A stretch of DNA of 31,723 bases from Ilumatobacter sp. (GTDB taxonomy: Bacteria; Actinomycetota; Acidimicrobiia; Acidimicrobiales; Ilumatobacteraceae): positions 1-31,723 of the forward strand of contig JABJAB010000109.1 of NCBI GenBank assembly GCA_018666235.1. Direction: 5' to 3'. The number at the start of each line of letters is the position of its first letter. Position 1 is the first letter of the stretch. The notes beneath the pieces were generated by a model. That model saw nothing but the letters and a program-made list of their open reading frames with translations. It did not search any database and was not told where the DNA came from. Positions 8,221 to 15,754 of the stretch are shown piece by piece. A program made the position numbers and the translations under genes.

Positions 8221-8238
8221 TCGTACTCGCTAGTACGA
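8221..8238. promoter_or_regulatory. Perfect TetR-type operator between the MFS and TetR genes
   Basis: TCGTACT-CGCT-AGTACGA is an 18-bp perfect palindrome with 7-bp arms and a 4-bp centre. It lies over the predicted transcription start of the MFS gene, where a bound TetR dimer would block transcription. A half-site-like GTACGAAA recurs just before the TetR start codon (8289-8294). Confidence 0.75.
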
Positions 8239-8239
8239 C

Positions 8240-8268
8240 ATACTGAATCACCGACACTCGTCGGTCAA
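8240..8268 (-). promoter_or_regulatory. Probable promoter of the MFS gene
   Basis: On the minus strand there is a -35-like TTGACC (8263-8268), a 17-bp spacer and a weaker -10-like CAGTAT (8240-8245). The predicted start falls inside the palindrome at 8221-8238. Confidence 0.5.
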
Positions 8269-8294
8269 GAACTTCTTTTACTTAAAGGTACGAA

Positions 8295-8897
8295 ATGTCT
8301 GCCGGACGGCCACGAGCACTCAATCTCGAGACCGCAATGCCCGTGATTCTTCGTCACTTCTGGCATGACGGGTACGGCGGAGCGACCCTCGATCAGATCG
8401 CCGCCGAGCTGGGCGTCACCAAGCCGACTCTGTATCGGACGCTCGGAGAGAAAGAGGCCGTGTTCGCGGCGGCCCTCGGCACCTACCACCAGACGTACAT
8501 CGCACCCGCCGAACGACACCTCGAACAAGCAGCCACCCTCCGCGCAGCGCTCGCTGGGTTCTTCGCGGTCTTTGTCGATCGGATCCTCGACGATGATCTT
8601 CCGGGGGGTTGCTTCCTCGGCGACAGCGCCATGACCGGCAGATTCAGTACCGGACCGATCGCGGCCACCATTCAGAGGCTGCAAGGAGGATTGGCTTCGC
8701 TCGTGGAGCTGCGCGTCGCAGCGGCCGTTGACGATGGTGAGCTCGAACCCGCCACTTCGGTGGCGGCTGTTGTCCCGTTCGTTCTTGGCCAGGTCTCAGC
8801 GCTCTCGGCAATCTCGCGGTCCTCGCCGACCCAATCGCAGCTCGACTCTGTGGTGGGCTACATGCTTGCCGGTCTTCCTTGGGCTGCCCCACGCTGA
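8295..8897 (+). CDS. TetR/AcrR-family transcriptional regulator
   Basis: This 200-aa protein is typical of the family in length. The N-terminal helix-turn-helix spans about residues 10-55, with the classic recognition segment LDQIAAELGVTKPTLYRTLGEKEAVF. The C-terminal ligand-binding domain is unremarkable except for GGCFLGDSA near residue 104, a pattern frequent in TetR_C domains. The ATG at 8295 is the first start in frame and follows the divergent intergenic region. I infer that it represses the adjacent MFS transporter through the 18-bp palindrome at 8221-8238. The inducing ligand is unknown, probably a substrate of the transporter. Confidence 0.9.
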   Translation: MSAGRPRALNLETAMPVILRHFWHDGYGGATLDQIAAELGVTKPTLYRTLGEKEAVFAAALGTYHQTYIAPAERHLEQAATLRAALAGFFAVFVDRILDDDLPGGCFLGDSAMTGRFSTGPIAATIQRLQGGLASLVELRVAAAVDDGELEPATSVAAVVPFVLGQVSALSAISRSSPTQSQLDSVVGYMLAGLPWAAPR

Positions 8898-8970
8898 TCG
8901 CGTGCGTCAGGCTCGGCTTGATCGCGGCCGGCCGGTCGCGTAACGTGGTGGAAATGATCTTGAGGCAAGC

Positions 8971-10308
8971 GTGAGGAGAGGCCAATTGTCCCCCGAAGAG
9001 ATTGCGACGATCGCAGAAGAGGCGTACATCTTTTCGTTTCCGATGCTGATGGGGTATCGCTACGGGTTCGCCACGTTCTTTGCGCCGCCATTGCCGTCGT
9101 ACCGGGGGCCGGTGAACGAGATGCACGGCGAACCGGTGACGCTCGACTACCGGTTCAGAGATGTCGTCACGCCGAACGCGGACACGCCGTACAGCTTGGC
9201 GGCGCTCGATCTGCGGGCCGAGCCCATGGTGCTCAACGTGCCAGCGGTGACCGACCGCTACTACGTGATGCAGTTCGTCGACCTGTTTGGCGCGAATCCC
9301 CACTTCGTCGGCTCCCGCGCAACCGGACCTGCTGCAGGGTCCTATCTGCTGGTCGGTCCCGGGTACACCGGCGACGTCCCGACCGGGTTCACCGATGTCT
9401 TGCACTTCGACACCGATCTCGTGTTCATCATCGGGCGAACCCAGCTGCTTGGCCCCGACGATGTCGAGGCGTTACGGCCAGTCATGGCGGCTTATCGCCT
9501 CGAGCCGCTCTCGGAACGCCTCGGAACCGAGACGCCGACCGCGCCTGGGTCTGACTGGCCGGTGTGGGACGACGAGGCGTCACGCGACGAACGGTTTGTC
9601 GGCTACGTCAACGCGCTGCTCGAGTTGTGCCAGCCACCACATCCCGACGAGATCGCGATGTTCGAGCGGTTCGCGACGGCCGGAGTCGGCGCCGGGCTGT
9701 CGTTCGATGTCGACAGCCTCGACGACGACGTTCGCGATGCCCTCCGTGATGGCGCCGACCGCGGTCGCGCAAAGATCGCCGCATTCGTTGCCACCTTGGG
9801 TCAGAAGATCAACGGGTGGGTGGCGGTGGAGGCGTTCGGCACTCGCGAGTTCTTCGCCGGCAACTATCTGTTGCGGGCGGCTGGGGCGACGGCCGGCTGG
9901 GGCGGTAACGACATCGTCGAGGCGTTTTATCCGACTGCCCGCGAGGACGCTGACGGTGAACCACTCTCAGGTGACCGGTCCTACCGGCTGCGATTCGACA
10001 CGCCACCTCCCGCACGGGCGTTTTGGTCCGTCACGATGTACGACACCTCGTACGACGGCGTTGCTGGATACCTCGTCGAGAACCCGATCGAGCGGTACCT
10101 GATCAATTCGACAACCCCGGGCCTCGCTGCAGGCGATGACGGATCGTTGACGATCCATATCCAACGCGACAAACCCGACACTGCCGAAGGCCGCGCCAAC
10201 TGGCTGCCCTCACCCGCCGGCCCGCTGTACCTGACGATCCGGATCTACTGGCCTGAACCCGAAGCACTCGATGGCACCTGGCAGCCTCCGCCTGTCGTGG
10301 CCGTCTGA
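8971..10308 (+). CDS. Full-length DUF1254/DUF1214 protein
   Basis: The protein has 445 aa, beginning at GTG 8971; an upstream ATG at 8955 runs into a stop, so GTG is the best start. The DUF1254 domain covers about residues 45-170 (VVTPNADTPYSLAALDL, YYVMQFVDLFG, SYLLVGPGYTGDVP). The DUF1214 domain covers about 320-430 (YRLRFDTPPPARAFWSVTMYD, GPLYLTIRIYWPEP). Members are commonly exported, but no signal peptide is seen, so a cytoplasmic location is likely. The function is not established. The gene follows the TetR regulator by 73 bp and could be read with it. Confidence 0.85.
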   Translation: MRRGQLSPEEIATIAEEAYIFSFPMLMGYRYGFATFFAPPLPSYRGPVNEMHGEPVTLDYRFRDVVTPNADTPYSLAALDLRAEPMVLNVPAVTDRYYVMQFVDLFGANPHFVGSRATGPAAGSYLLVGPGYTGDVPTGFTDVLHFDTDLVFIIGRTQLLGPDDVEALRPVMAAYRLEPLSERLGTETPTAPGSDWPVWDDEASRDERFVGYVNALLELCQPPHPDEIAMFERFATAGVGAGLSFDVDSLDDDVRDALRDGADRGRAKIAAFVATLGQKINGWVAVEAFGTREFFAGNYLLRAAGATAGWGGNDIVEAFYPTAREDADGEPLSGDRSYRLRFDTPPPARAFWSVTMYDTSYDGVAGYLVENPIERYLINSTTPGLAAGDDGSLTIHIQRDKPDTAEGRANWLPSPAGPLYLTIRIYWPEPEALDGTWQPPPVVAV

Positions 10309-10446
10309 CCTCAGCGCTCATGGACCTTGACGAAATCGAACGGGTGCTGGTCGACACGACCAACACCAAACTGAGACCAGCGGCCCCCGTTCACCATCTC
10401 GGCGCTGTTAACTTGTGGCAATGATCAGAGAGATTCCGGCCCACTG

Positions 10447-11115
10447 ATGGGCGACGCGATCGGCGCCACACTCGGGTACGCAGTGGGCATCGCGATCAGC
10501 CCGATTCCCATCGCGGCAGTGATTCTGATGCTGTTCAGCGGCCGGGCGCGCATCAACAGCGTCTCGTTCATGGTCGCCTGGGTTGCCGGCATTGCACTGG
10601 TGACGACCGTCGTGCTGCTCATTCCGGGCCTCGAGGCCGACAACAGCGAACCGAGTGAGACCACCGGGTGGATCAAGCTTGCCCTCGGTGCGCTCCTCCT
10701 TGTCGCCGGTGCGCGGCGATGGCGGACACGCCCCGGCCCCGACGACGAGGTGAAGATGCCGGGGTGGATGGCCAAGATCGACGACCTCAAACCGGGTGCG
10801 TCGTTCGGGCTCGGGTTCCTGCTGTCGGCGCTGAACCCCAAGAACCTGCTGCTCGCCCTCGGTGCGGGTGTCTCAATCGGAGCGCTTCCGCTTTCCACGG
10901 GCGAGACCGTCGGTGCAGTTGTGGTGTTCACCGTGATTGCGGCGATCACCGTGACCGTTCCCGTGATCGCCTATCTGATCGCCGGCGAACGGCTTGACCC
11001 CACGCTTGATCACGCCAAGGCGTGGTTGCTCGGGAACAACTCCGCAGTGATGGCGGTCCTGATCATCGTGTTCGGCGTCAGCCTGCTCGGTGACGCCATT
11101 CAGATCCTGACCTGA
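10447..11115 (+). CDS. GAP-family (Sap-like) six-helix membrane protein
   Basis: This 222-aa integral membrane protein has about six hydrophobic segments. It shows the family pattern: an N-terminal AIGATLGYAVGIAISPIPIAAV, a central basic loop (GARRWRTRPGP) and SALNPKNLLLALGAG around residue 120-134. Proteins of this family resemble LysE-type exporters. Mycobacterial members address glycolipids to the cell surface, which is the origin of the name sulfolipid-1-addressing protein. A role in lipid or small-molecule export in the cytoplasmic membrane is inferred from the family only. The start is the ATG at 10447. Its 3' end faces ligI, with a strong hairpin between. Confidence 0.8.
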   Translation: MGDAIGATLGYAVGIAISPIPIAAVILMLFSGRARINSVSFMVAWVAGIALVTTVVLLIPGLEADNSEPSETTGWIKLALGALLLVAGARRWRTRPGPDDEVKMPGWMAKIDDLKPGASFGLGFLLSALNPKNLLLALGAGVSIGALPLSTGETVGAVVVFTVIAAITVTVPVIAYLIAGERLDPTLDHAKAWLLGNNSAVMAVLIIVFGVSLLGDAIQILT

Positions 11116-11147
11116 CGAGACAACAAGCGCCTGCACTCGGACCCAGA

Positions 11148-11177
11148 ACGGGGCGCCCATGCGGCTTGGCGCCCCGT
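11148..11177. terminator. Hairpin between convergent genes, candidate bidirectional terminator
   Basis: ACGGGGCGCC (11148-11157) and GGCGCCCCGT (11168-11177) pair perfectly over 10 bp with a 10-nt loop. It lies between the stops of the GAP-family gene and ligI. No U-tract follows, as is common for GC-rich actinobacterial hairpins, so termination efficiency is uncertain. Confidence 0.6.
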
Positions 11178-11215
11178 CAGATTGTTGGCTCATGTGTTGT
11201 ACCTCCGGTGGCTCG

Positions 11216-12085
11216 TCACCTGAAGTCGTAGAGCGTCGCGGGATTGTCAACCAGCACGCGACGACGAGTCGCCTCGTCGGGGATGAGATCTACGAGCAGA
11301 TCGATGAGGTCGCCGTCGTCCGGCATATGGCGCACATTGGGATGCGGCCAGTCGGTTCCCCACAGCACGCGTCCAGGGGCGGCGGCAACGAGTGCTCGGG
11401 CGAACGGAACGACGTCGTCATAGGGCGGTGGCCCGTCGGCAGTGAGCCGCTCGGCACCCGAAATCTTCACCCAGGCCCGTTCATCGCGCATCAGGTCGAG
11501 CAGTGTTTGGAACGGCTGCTGCTCAATCCCGTCGGCGGTTGGGACCCGAGCCATGTGATCGATCACGAACGGACACGGCATCCGGTCGAGGAGATCGGCG
11601 TACTCAGGCAGGTCCTTGGCATCGAAGTGCAGCACGATGTGCCAACCGTGTGGCTGGACCTTTTCAACGAGCCGCCAGAACACATCGAGGTCGGGTGCGC
11701 CGCCGAGGTGTTTGACGAAGTTGAATCGGGTGCCGCGCACACCGGCGGCGTGGAGCGCAGCGATGTCGGCATTGGTGAACGACTCATCGATCATCGCCAC
11801 GCCTGCATAGCGCCCGCTGCCGCGGCGAAGCGCATCGACCATCGCGGCATTGTCGGTGCCGTGGCACGACGCCTGCACGAACACCGCACGTGACAGGCCG
11901 AGGCGTTCCTGGAGCCGCTCAAAATCTTCGAGACCAGAGTCGGGAGGCGTGTAGGACCGGTTGGCGGAGAAAGGAAAGCGGGCCGCGGGGCCGAACACGT
12001 GGCAGTGAGCGTCGGTCGCTCGGGCAGGCGGAGTCCAACGGAGGGGAGCGTGGGGGGCTGGGTGAGGGCCGGGAACTGATTTCAT
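11216..12085 (-). CDS. ligI: 2-pyrone-4,6-dicarboxylate lactonase
   Basis: This 289-aa amidohydrolase-superfamily enzyme hydrolyses 2-pyrone-4,6-dicarboxylate to 4-oxalomesaconate in the protocatechuate 4,5-cleavage pathway. The beta-strand 1 motif DAHCHVFGP carries His27 and His29. FVQASCHGTDN and GVRGTRFNFVKHLGG match the LigI-specific segments that bind the substrate carboxylates. The beta-strand 8 motif WGTDWPHPN carries the catalytic Asp245. The DVVPFARALV segment before it is also LigI-like. Its ATG overlaps the stop of the upstream galD-type gene by 4 bp, so the two are translationally coupled. Length is close to the approximately 290 aa of known LigI proteins. Confidence 0.92.
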   Translation of the reverse strand: MKSVPGPHPAPHAPLRWTPPARATDAHCHVFGPAARFPFSANRSYTPPDSGLEDFERLQERLGLSRAVFVQASCHGTDNAAMVDALRRGSGRYAGVAMIDESFTNADIAALHAAGVRGTRFNFVKHLGGAPDLDVFWRLVEKVQPHGWHIVLHFDAKDLPEYADLLDRMPCPFVIDHMARVPTADGIEQQPFQTLLDLMRDERAWVKISGAERLTADGPPPYDDVVPFARALVAAAPGRVLWGTDWPHPNVRHMPDDGDLIDLLVDLIPDEATRRRVLVDNPATLYDFR

Positions 12086-13152
12086 GGTGAGGCGGGGAAG
12101 ACGACACCGTCCATCAATTTGCGTGCCGTGCGGATGATGCCGGCGCGCCGTGCAATGGGTGGATTTGCGCTCGTGTCGATGTCAAGAGTGGCGGTGAAGC
12201 TGCCGGTCGGGTGCTCGCAGACGATGATGCCGTCGAGCCCGGCGCCCGTGCGGATGACGTCTGCTACCGGTGAGCCGGGAAGCAGTGCTGCGGTTGCGAC
12301 CGATACGGCACCCAGCACGCCGATCGCTTCGTGGCACCGGTGTGGAATGAACGTGCGCGTCGAGAGGTCGCCGCTCCCCGTGGGAGGGGACACCATGGTG
12401 AGTTTCGGGACGGTGGTTTCGGTGACGTCGCCGAGCCCCATCAGTTGGCCGGCCTGCAAGCGGATTGATTCCAGGCGGGCCCGGAGTGCGTCGTTGCTGT
12501 CGAGTTTGTCGGGTGTCTCGGCACCCGTGATCCCGAGGTCTGTGGCGCTCATCACGACGACCGGCATGCCGTTGTCGACCATCGTCACCGCGATGCCATC
12601 GATCCGATCGACGGCCGATCCGGTGGGAAGCAACGCGCCGCATGAGCCGCCCGCGATGTCGGCGAAGTCGAGTTGCACGCGGGCCGCGGTTCGGGGCACA
12701 CCATCGATGGCGGTCGCGCCAGCGTAGACCGGGAGCCCGTCGTTGACCGGAAACGTCGACGTGGCCACAGAGTTGGTGTTCGACATGTACACGCGAACAC
12801 TCGCGCTGGGTCCGGTGACGACGATCAAGCCGCGCTCGACGGCGAACTGAGCGGTTGCAGCGAGCAGGTTGCCGCAGTTCTGTCGGTCGCTCACGAGCGC
12901 CTGGTCGACGCTGACCTGCAGGAAGAGGTAGTCGATATCTGCGTCTGAGCGAGCGCTGCGACTGATCACGGCAACTTTGCTCGTCAGCGGCGTTGCGCCG
13001 CCGATCCCGTCGATCTGGCGGGCATCGGGCGAGCCCATCACGGCGAGCAACAGCGCATCGCGCTCTGCGGGATCTGCCGGAAGGTCATTGCTGAGGAAGA
13101 ACGCACCCTTGGACGTTCCGCCGCGCATCACCATGCAGGGAACGCCAACCAT
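12082..13152 (-). CDS. galD: 4-oxalomesaconate tautomerase/isomerase (PrpF-like)
   Basis: This 356-aa member of the PrpF/DAP-epimerase-like family is recognised by the N-terminal CMVMRGGTSKGAFF, the QIDGIGGATPLTSKVA segment and the cysteine-bearing DRQNCGNLLAA. In the pathway this family converts 4-oxalomesaconate to the form used by the LigJ hydratase: GalD does keto-enol tautomerisation, LigU of Sphingobium does 1,3-allylic isomerisation. Sequence alone does not separate the two, so the symbol is provisional. It is the first gene of the minus-strand arm, starts 46 bp from ligA on the other strand and overlaps ligI by 4 bp. A bare PrpF-type aconitate isomerase is the alternative, disfavoured by the context. 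Confidence 0.85.
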   Translation of the reverse strand: MVGVPCMVMRGGTSKGAFFLSNDLPADPAERDALLLAVMGSPDARQIDGIGGATPLTSKVAVISRSARSDADIDYLFLQVSVDQALVSDRQNCGNLLAATAQFAVERGLIVVTGPSASVRVYMSNTNSVATSTFPVNDGLPVYAGATAIDGVPRTAARVQLDFADIAGGSCGALLPTGSAVDRIDGIAVTMVDNGMPVVVMSATDLGITGAETPDKLDSNDALRARLESIRLQAGQLMGLGDVTETTVPKLTMVSPPTGSGDLSTRTFIPHRCHEAIGVLGAVSVATAALLPGSPVADVIRTGAGLDGIIVCEHPTGSFTATLDIDTSANPPIARRAGIIRTARKLMDGVVFPASP

Positions 13153-13183
13153 TGCCCCATTCTGCCCCGGTTCAGCGGTTGCC

Positions 13184-13189
13184 TACAAT
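13184..13189 (+). promoter_or_regulatory. -10 element for ligABC, implying a leaderless or near-leaderless transcript
   Basis: TACAAT lies 9 bp before the ligA ATG (13199), in the 46-bp gap between galD and ligA. Transcription would start at about 13196-13199, on or just before the start codon. No Shine-Dalgarno sequence precedes the ATG, in agreement. A -35 box is not convincing. Confidence 0.5.
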
Positions 13190-13198
13190 CGACCTCTC

Positions 13199-13588
13199 AT
13201 GGCGATTGACAAGCCCTACCTCGACATTCCAGGAACGACCGTCTTTGACGCGGCGCAATCGCGCAAAGGCTATTGGCTCAACCAGTTCTGCATGTCGCTC
13301 ATGCGGGCCGATAACCGCGAGCGCTTCCTCGGCAACGAGCCTGCGTACCTCGACGAATGGGAGATGACCGCGGCGCAAAAGCAGTCGGTGCTCGATCGGG
13401 ATATGAACGCAATGATCGCACTGGGCGGCAACATCTATTTTCTCGCCAAGATCGGCGCCACCGATGGCAAGAGCTTCCAGCAAATGGCTGGGTCGATGAC
13501 GGGCATGTCCGAAGACGAGTACCGGGCGATGATGATCGGTGGTGGACGCTCGATCGACGGCAACCGCCATGTCGGTGAAGCGCCATGA
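13199..13588 (+). CDS. ligA: Protocatechuate 4,5-dioxygenase alpha (small) subunit
   Basis: This 129-aa subunit of the extradiol dioxygenase opens the protocatechuate ring between carbons 4 and 5. It is strongly LigA-like along its length: IPGTTVFDAAQSRKGYWLNQ, FCMSLMRADNRERF, ALGGNIYFLAKIGATDGKSF and MAGSMTGMSEDEYR. The last two segments line the active-site cap over the catalytic subunit. The frame is open far upstream, but the ATG at 13199 matches the family N-terminus and lies just after a good -10 element. The stop overlaps the ligB start by 4 bp, giving coupled synthesis of the two subunits. Confidence 0.93.
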   Translation: MAIDKPYLDIPGTTVFDAAQSRKGYWLNQFCMSLMRADNRERFLGNEPAYLDEWEMTAAQKQSVLDRDMNAMIALGGNIYFLAKIGATDGKSFQQMAGSMTGMSEDEYRAMMIGGGRSIDGNRHVGEAP

Positions 13589-14454
13589 GCGCACGGATCA
13601 CCGCAGCGGTCTTCACGTCCCATGTTCCAGCGATTGGCGCAGCGCTCGATCAAGGCAAGACCGACGAGCCGTACTGGCAGCCATTGTTCGCGGGTTACGA
13701 ACCGTCGAAGGAGTGGATGCGCGACAACACTCCCGATGCGATCGTGCTCGTGTTCAACGATCACGCCACGGCCTTCAGTCTCGACATGATCCCCACCTTT
13801 GCGATCGGCACCGCTTCGTCCTACGCGGTGGCCGATGAGGGATGGGGCCCGCGCCCGGTGCCCGAGGTTCGGGGACATCCCGACCTCGCCGCGCACATCG
13901 CGCATTCGGTCATTCAGCAAGATTTTGACCTGACCATCGTCAATCGGATGGCGGTCGATCATGGCCTCACCGTCCCGCTGTCGCTGATGTTCGGCCAGCC
14001 CGATGCCTGGCCGTGCCCGATCATCCCGGTGGCGGTGAACGTCGTGCAGTACCCGGTTCCATCCGGGCAGCGTTGCCTCGACCTTGGCAAGGCCATCCGC
14101 AACGCGATCGAGTCGTACGACGACTCACTCGACGTACAGGTGTGGGGCACCGGTGGCATGAGCCACCAACTGCAGGGTCCTCGCGCCGGTCTGATCAACG
14201 CCGACTTCGACGCAGCATTCCTGGACACATTGATCGCCGACCCGGCGCGCCTTGCCGCCATGCCTCACGTCGAGTATCTCCGTGAGGCAGGTTCCGAGGG
14301 CATCGAACTGGTGATGTGGTTGATCGCCCGCGGTGCAATGGGCGACCTTGCCGGCCGACCGGCACCCTCCGTCGAGCATCGCTTCTACCACGTGCCAGCG
14401 AGCAACACCGCTGTTGGCCACCTCATCCTGACCGAGCCAGATTCGGAGACCTGA
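13585..14454 (+). CDS. ligB: Protocatechuate 4,5-dioxygenase beta (catalytic) subunit
   Basis: This 289-aa class III (LigB-type) extradiol dioxygenase converts protocatechuate to 4-carboxy-2-hydroxymuconate-6-semialdehyde with Fe(II) and O2. Iron ligands expected for the family are seen as His13 (TSHVPAIG), His60 (FNDHATAF) and a Glu in 'EGIELVMWLIARGAM' (238 or 241). The catalytic-base His sits in GTGGMSHQLQGPRAG. The length fits LigB (about 300 aa). It overlaps ligA by 4 bp and its TGA shares one base with the ATG of ligC. Gallate or methylgallate dioxygenases are relatives, but the separate alpha subunit and LigC/LigI neighbours favour protocatechuate. Confidence 0.93.
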   Translation: MSARITAAVFTSHVPAIGAALDQGKTDEPYWQPLFAGYEPSKEWMRDNTPDAIVLVFNDHATAFSLDMIPTFAIGTASSYAVADEGWGPRPVPEVRGHPDLAAHIAHSVIQQDFDLTIVNRMAVDHGLTVPLSLMFGQPDAWPCPIIPVAVNVVQYPVPSGQRCLDLGKAIRNAIESYDDSLDVQVWGTGGMSHQLQGPRAGLINADFDAAFLDTLIADPARLAAMPHVEYLREAGSEGIELVMWLIARGAMGDLAGRPAPSVEHRFYHVPASNTAVGHLILTEPDSET

Positions 14455-15404
14455 TGACCATCAATGTTGCGCTGGCAGGTGCCGGCGCATTCGGGATCAA
14501 ACACCTCGATGCCATGAGCAAGATCGACGACGTGCGAGTGGTGTCGGTCGTTGGCCGCACGCTCGAACCGACCCAGGAGGTCGCGGCGAAGTACGGCATC
14601 GGGCACGTCACGACCGACTTGGCCGAGAGCCTCGCACTGGACGAGGTCGACGCCGTCGTGTTGGCCACACCGACTCAGATGCATGCCGCACAGTCGATTG
14701 CCTGCCTCGATGCCGGCAAACACGTCGAAGTTGAGATCCCGCTGTGCGACAACCTTGCCGACGGCCGCCGCGTCGTCGAAGCACAGCAACGAACTGGACT
14801 CGTGGCGATGTGCGGCCACACACGCCGGTTCAATCCGAGCCACCAGTGGGTCAACCGACGGGTCCAGGCGAATGAGTTCGCGATTCAGCAAATGGACGTC
14901 CAGACGTACTTTTTCCGTCGGACGAACACCAACGCTCTGGGCAATGCACGAAGTTGGACTGACCATCTGCTGTGGCACCACGCCGCGCATACCGTTGACC
15001 TGTTCGCCTACCAAGTCGGCAGCCCGATTGTCGACGCCCATGCGATGCAAGGCCCGATCCACCCCGAACTGGGGATTGCGATGGACATGTCGATCCAGCT
15101 GCGCGCCGCGTCGGGTGCGATTTGCACTCTGTCGCTGTCGTTCAACAACGACGGTCCGTTCGGCACCTTCTTCCGATACATCGGTGATACCGGTACGTAC
15201 ATCGCTCGTTACGACGACCTCGTCGACGGACGTGAGGAGCCGATTGATGTGTCTGACGTCGATGTCTCGACCAACGGCATCGAACTCCAAGACCGGGAGT
15301 TTTTCTCAGCCATCCGAGAAGGCCGCGAGCCAAACAGCAGCGTCAATGACGTGTTGCCGTGCTACGAGATCCTCGACCGCCTTGAGCGCCAACTGGCGAA
15401 GTGA
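14454..15404 (+). CDS. ligC: 4-carboxy-2-hydroxymuconate-6-semialdehyde dehydrogenase
   Basis: This 316-aa GFO/IDH/MocA-family NAD(P)-dependent dehydrogenase oxidises the ring-cleavage product (in its hemiacetal form) to 2-pyrone-4,6-dicarboxylate, the LigI substrate. The Rossmann motif GAGAFGIKHLDAM is at residues 9-21. The family EKP-like motif appears as VEVEIPLCDN at about 92-101. The substrate domain contains MCGHTRRFNPSHQWV and WTDHLLWHHAAHTVDLFAYQ, both typical of LigC. The ATG at 14454 overlaps the ligB stop by one base (TGATG). It is the last recognised gene of the right arm. Confidence 0.92.
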   Translation: MTINVALAGAGAFGIKHLDAMSKIDDVRVVSVVGRTLEPTQEVAAKYGIGHVTTDLAESLALDEVDAVVLATPTQMHAAQSIACLDAGKHVEVEIPLCDNLADGRRVVEAQQRTGLVAMCGHTRRFNPSHQWVNRRVQANEFAIQQMDVQTYFFRRTNTNALGNARSWTDHLLWHHAAHTVDLFAYQVGSPIVDAHAMQGPIHPELGIAMDMSIQLRAASGAICTLSLSFNNDGPFGTFFRYIGDTGTYIARYDDLVDGREEPIDVSDVDVSTNGIELQDREFFSAIREGREPNSSVNDVLPCYEILDRLERQLAK

Positions 15405-15754
15405 GGTGGTGCGCCGGCCGAGCGGTGTGTTCTTGCGGACACCCGCCACATGAAATTCGGCGATGAGTTGGCGTTGTTGTGATGGCTATTCATCAAATCG
15501 TCGTCGATGGGCTCCAGCGCGCTCTGCACGTCGAATCCTGCGTTGTCCAGGAGCGCGTGCCGAGCGGTCCACCATCGGCAAGGGTGCCGTTGACTGAATC
15601 GGGACTACACACATCAAAATGATCCATTTCGACCTCAAGGCCCTCGTCCGCTTTAAGCAGGCCGTCACCCTGAACACCGGAAAGAAAGTTTCTGCTGCCT
15701 GGGGCGGCGTATCTACTACTAGTCCATCTTGTCTAATTCGTCAGCCCGTTATTT
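15405..15754. other. Gene-poor 350-bp stretch, possible degraded gene fragments on the minus strand
   Basis: No intact gene with a credible start is seen. On the minus strand, translation of about 15690-15560 reads like protein (NFLSGVQGDGLLKADEG, then DHFDVCSPDSVNGTLADGG). It appears to continue in another frame as LLDNAGFDVQSALEPIDDD near 15550-15490. This would fit a frameshifted relic, but I cannot assign a family. No repeat or terminator stands out. Confidence 0.35.

Noticed and set aside
12119..12727. 202-codon open frame antisense to the galD-type gene
   Set aside because: Antisense shadow; the minus-strand frame has strong family motifs.
14385..15290. 301-codon open frame antisense to ligC
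   Set aside because: ligC is firmly supported on the plus strand; this frame has no recognisable domain.
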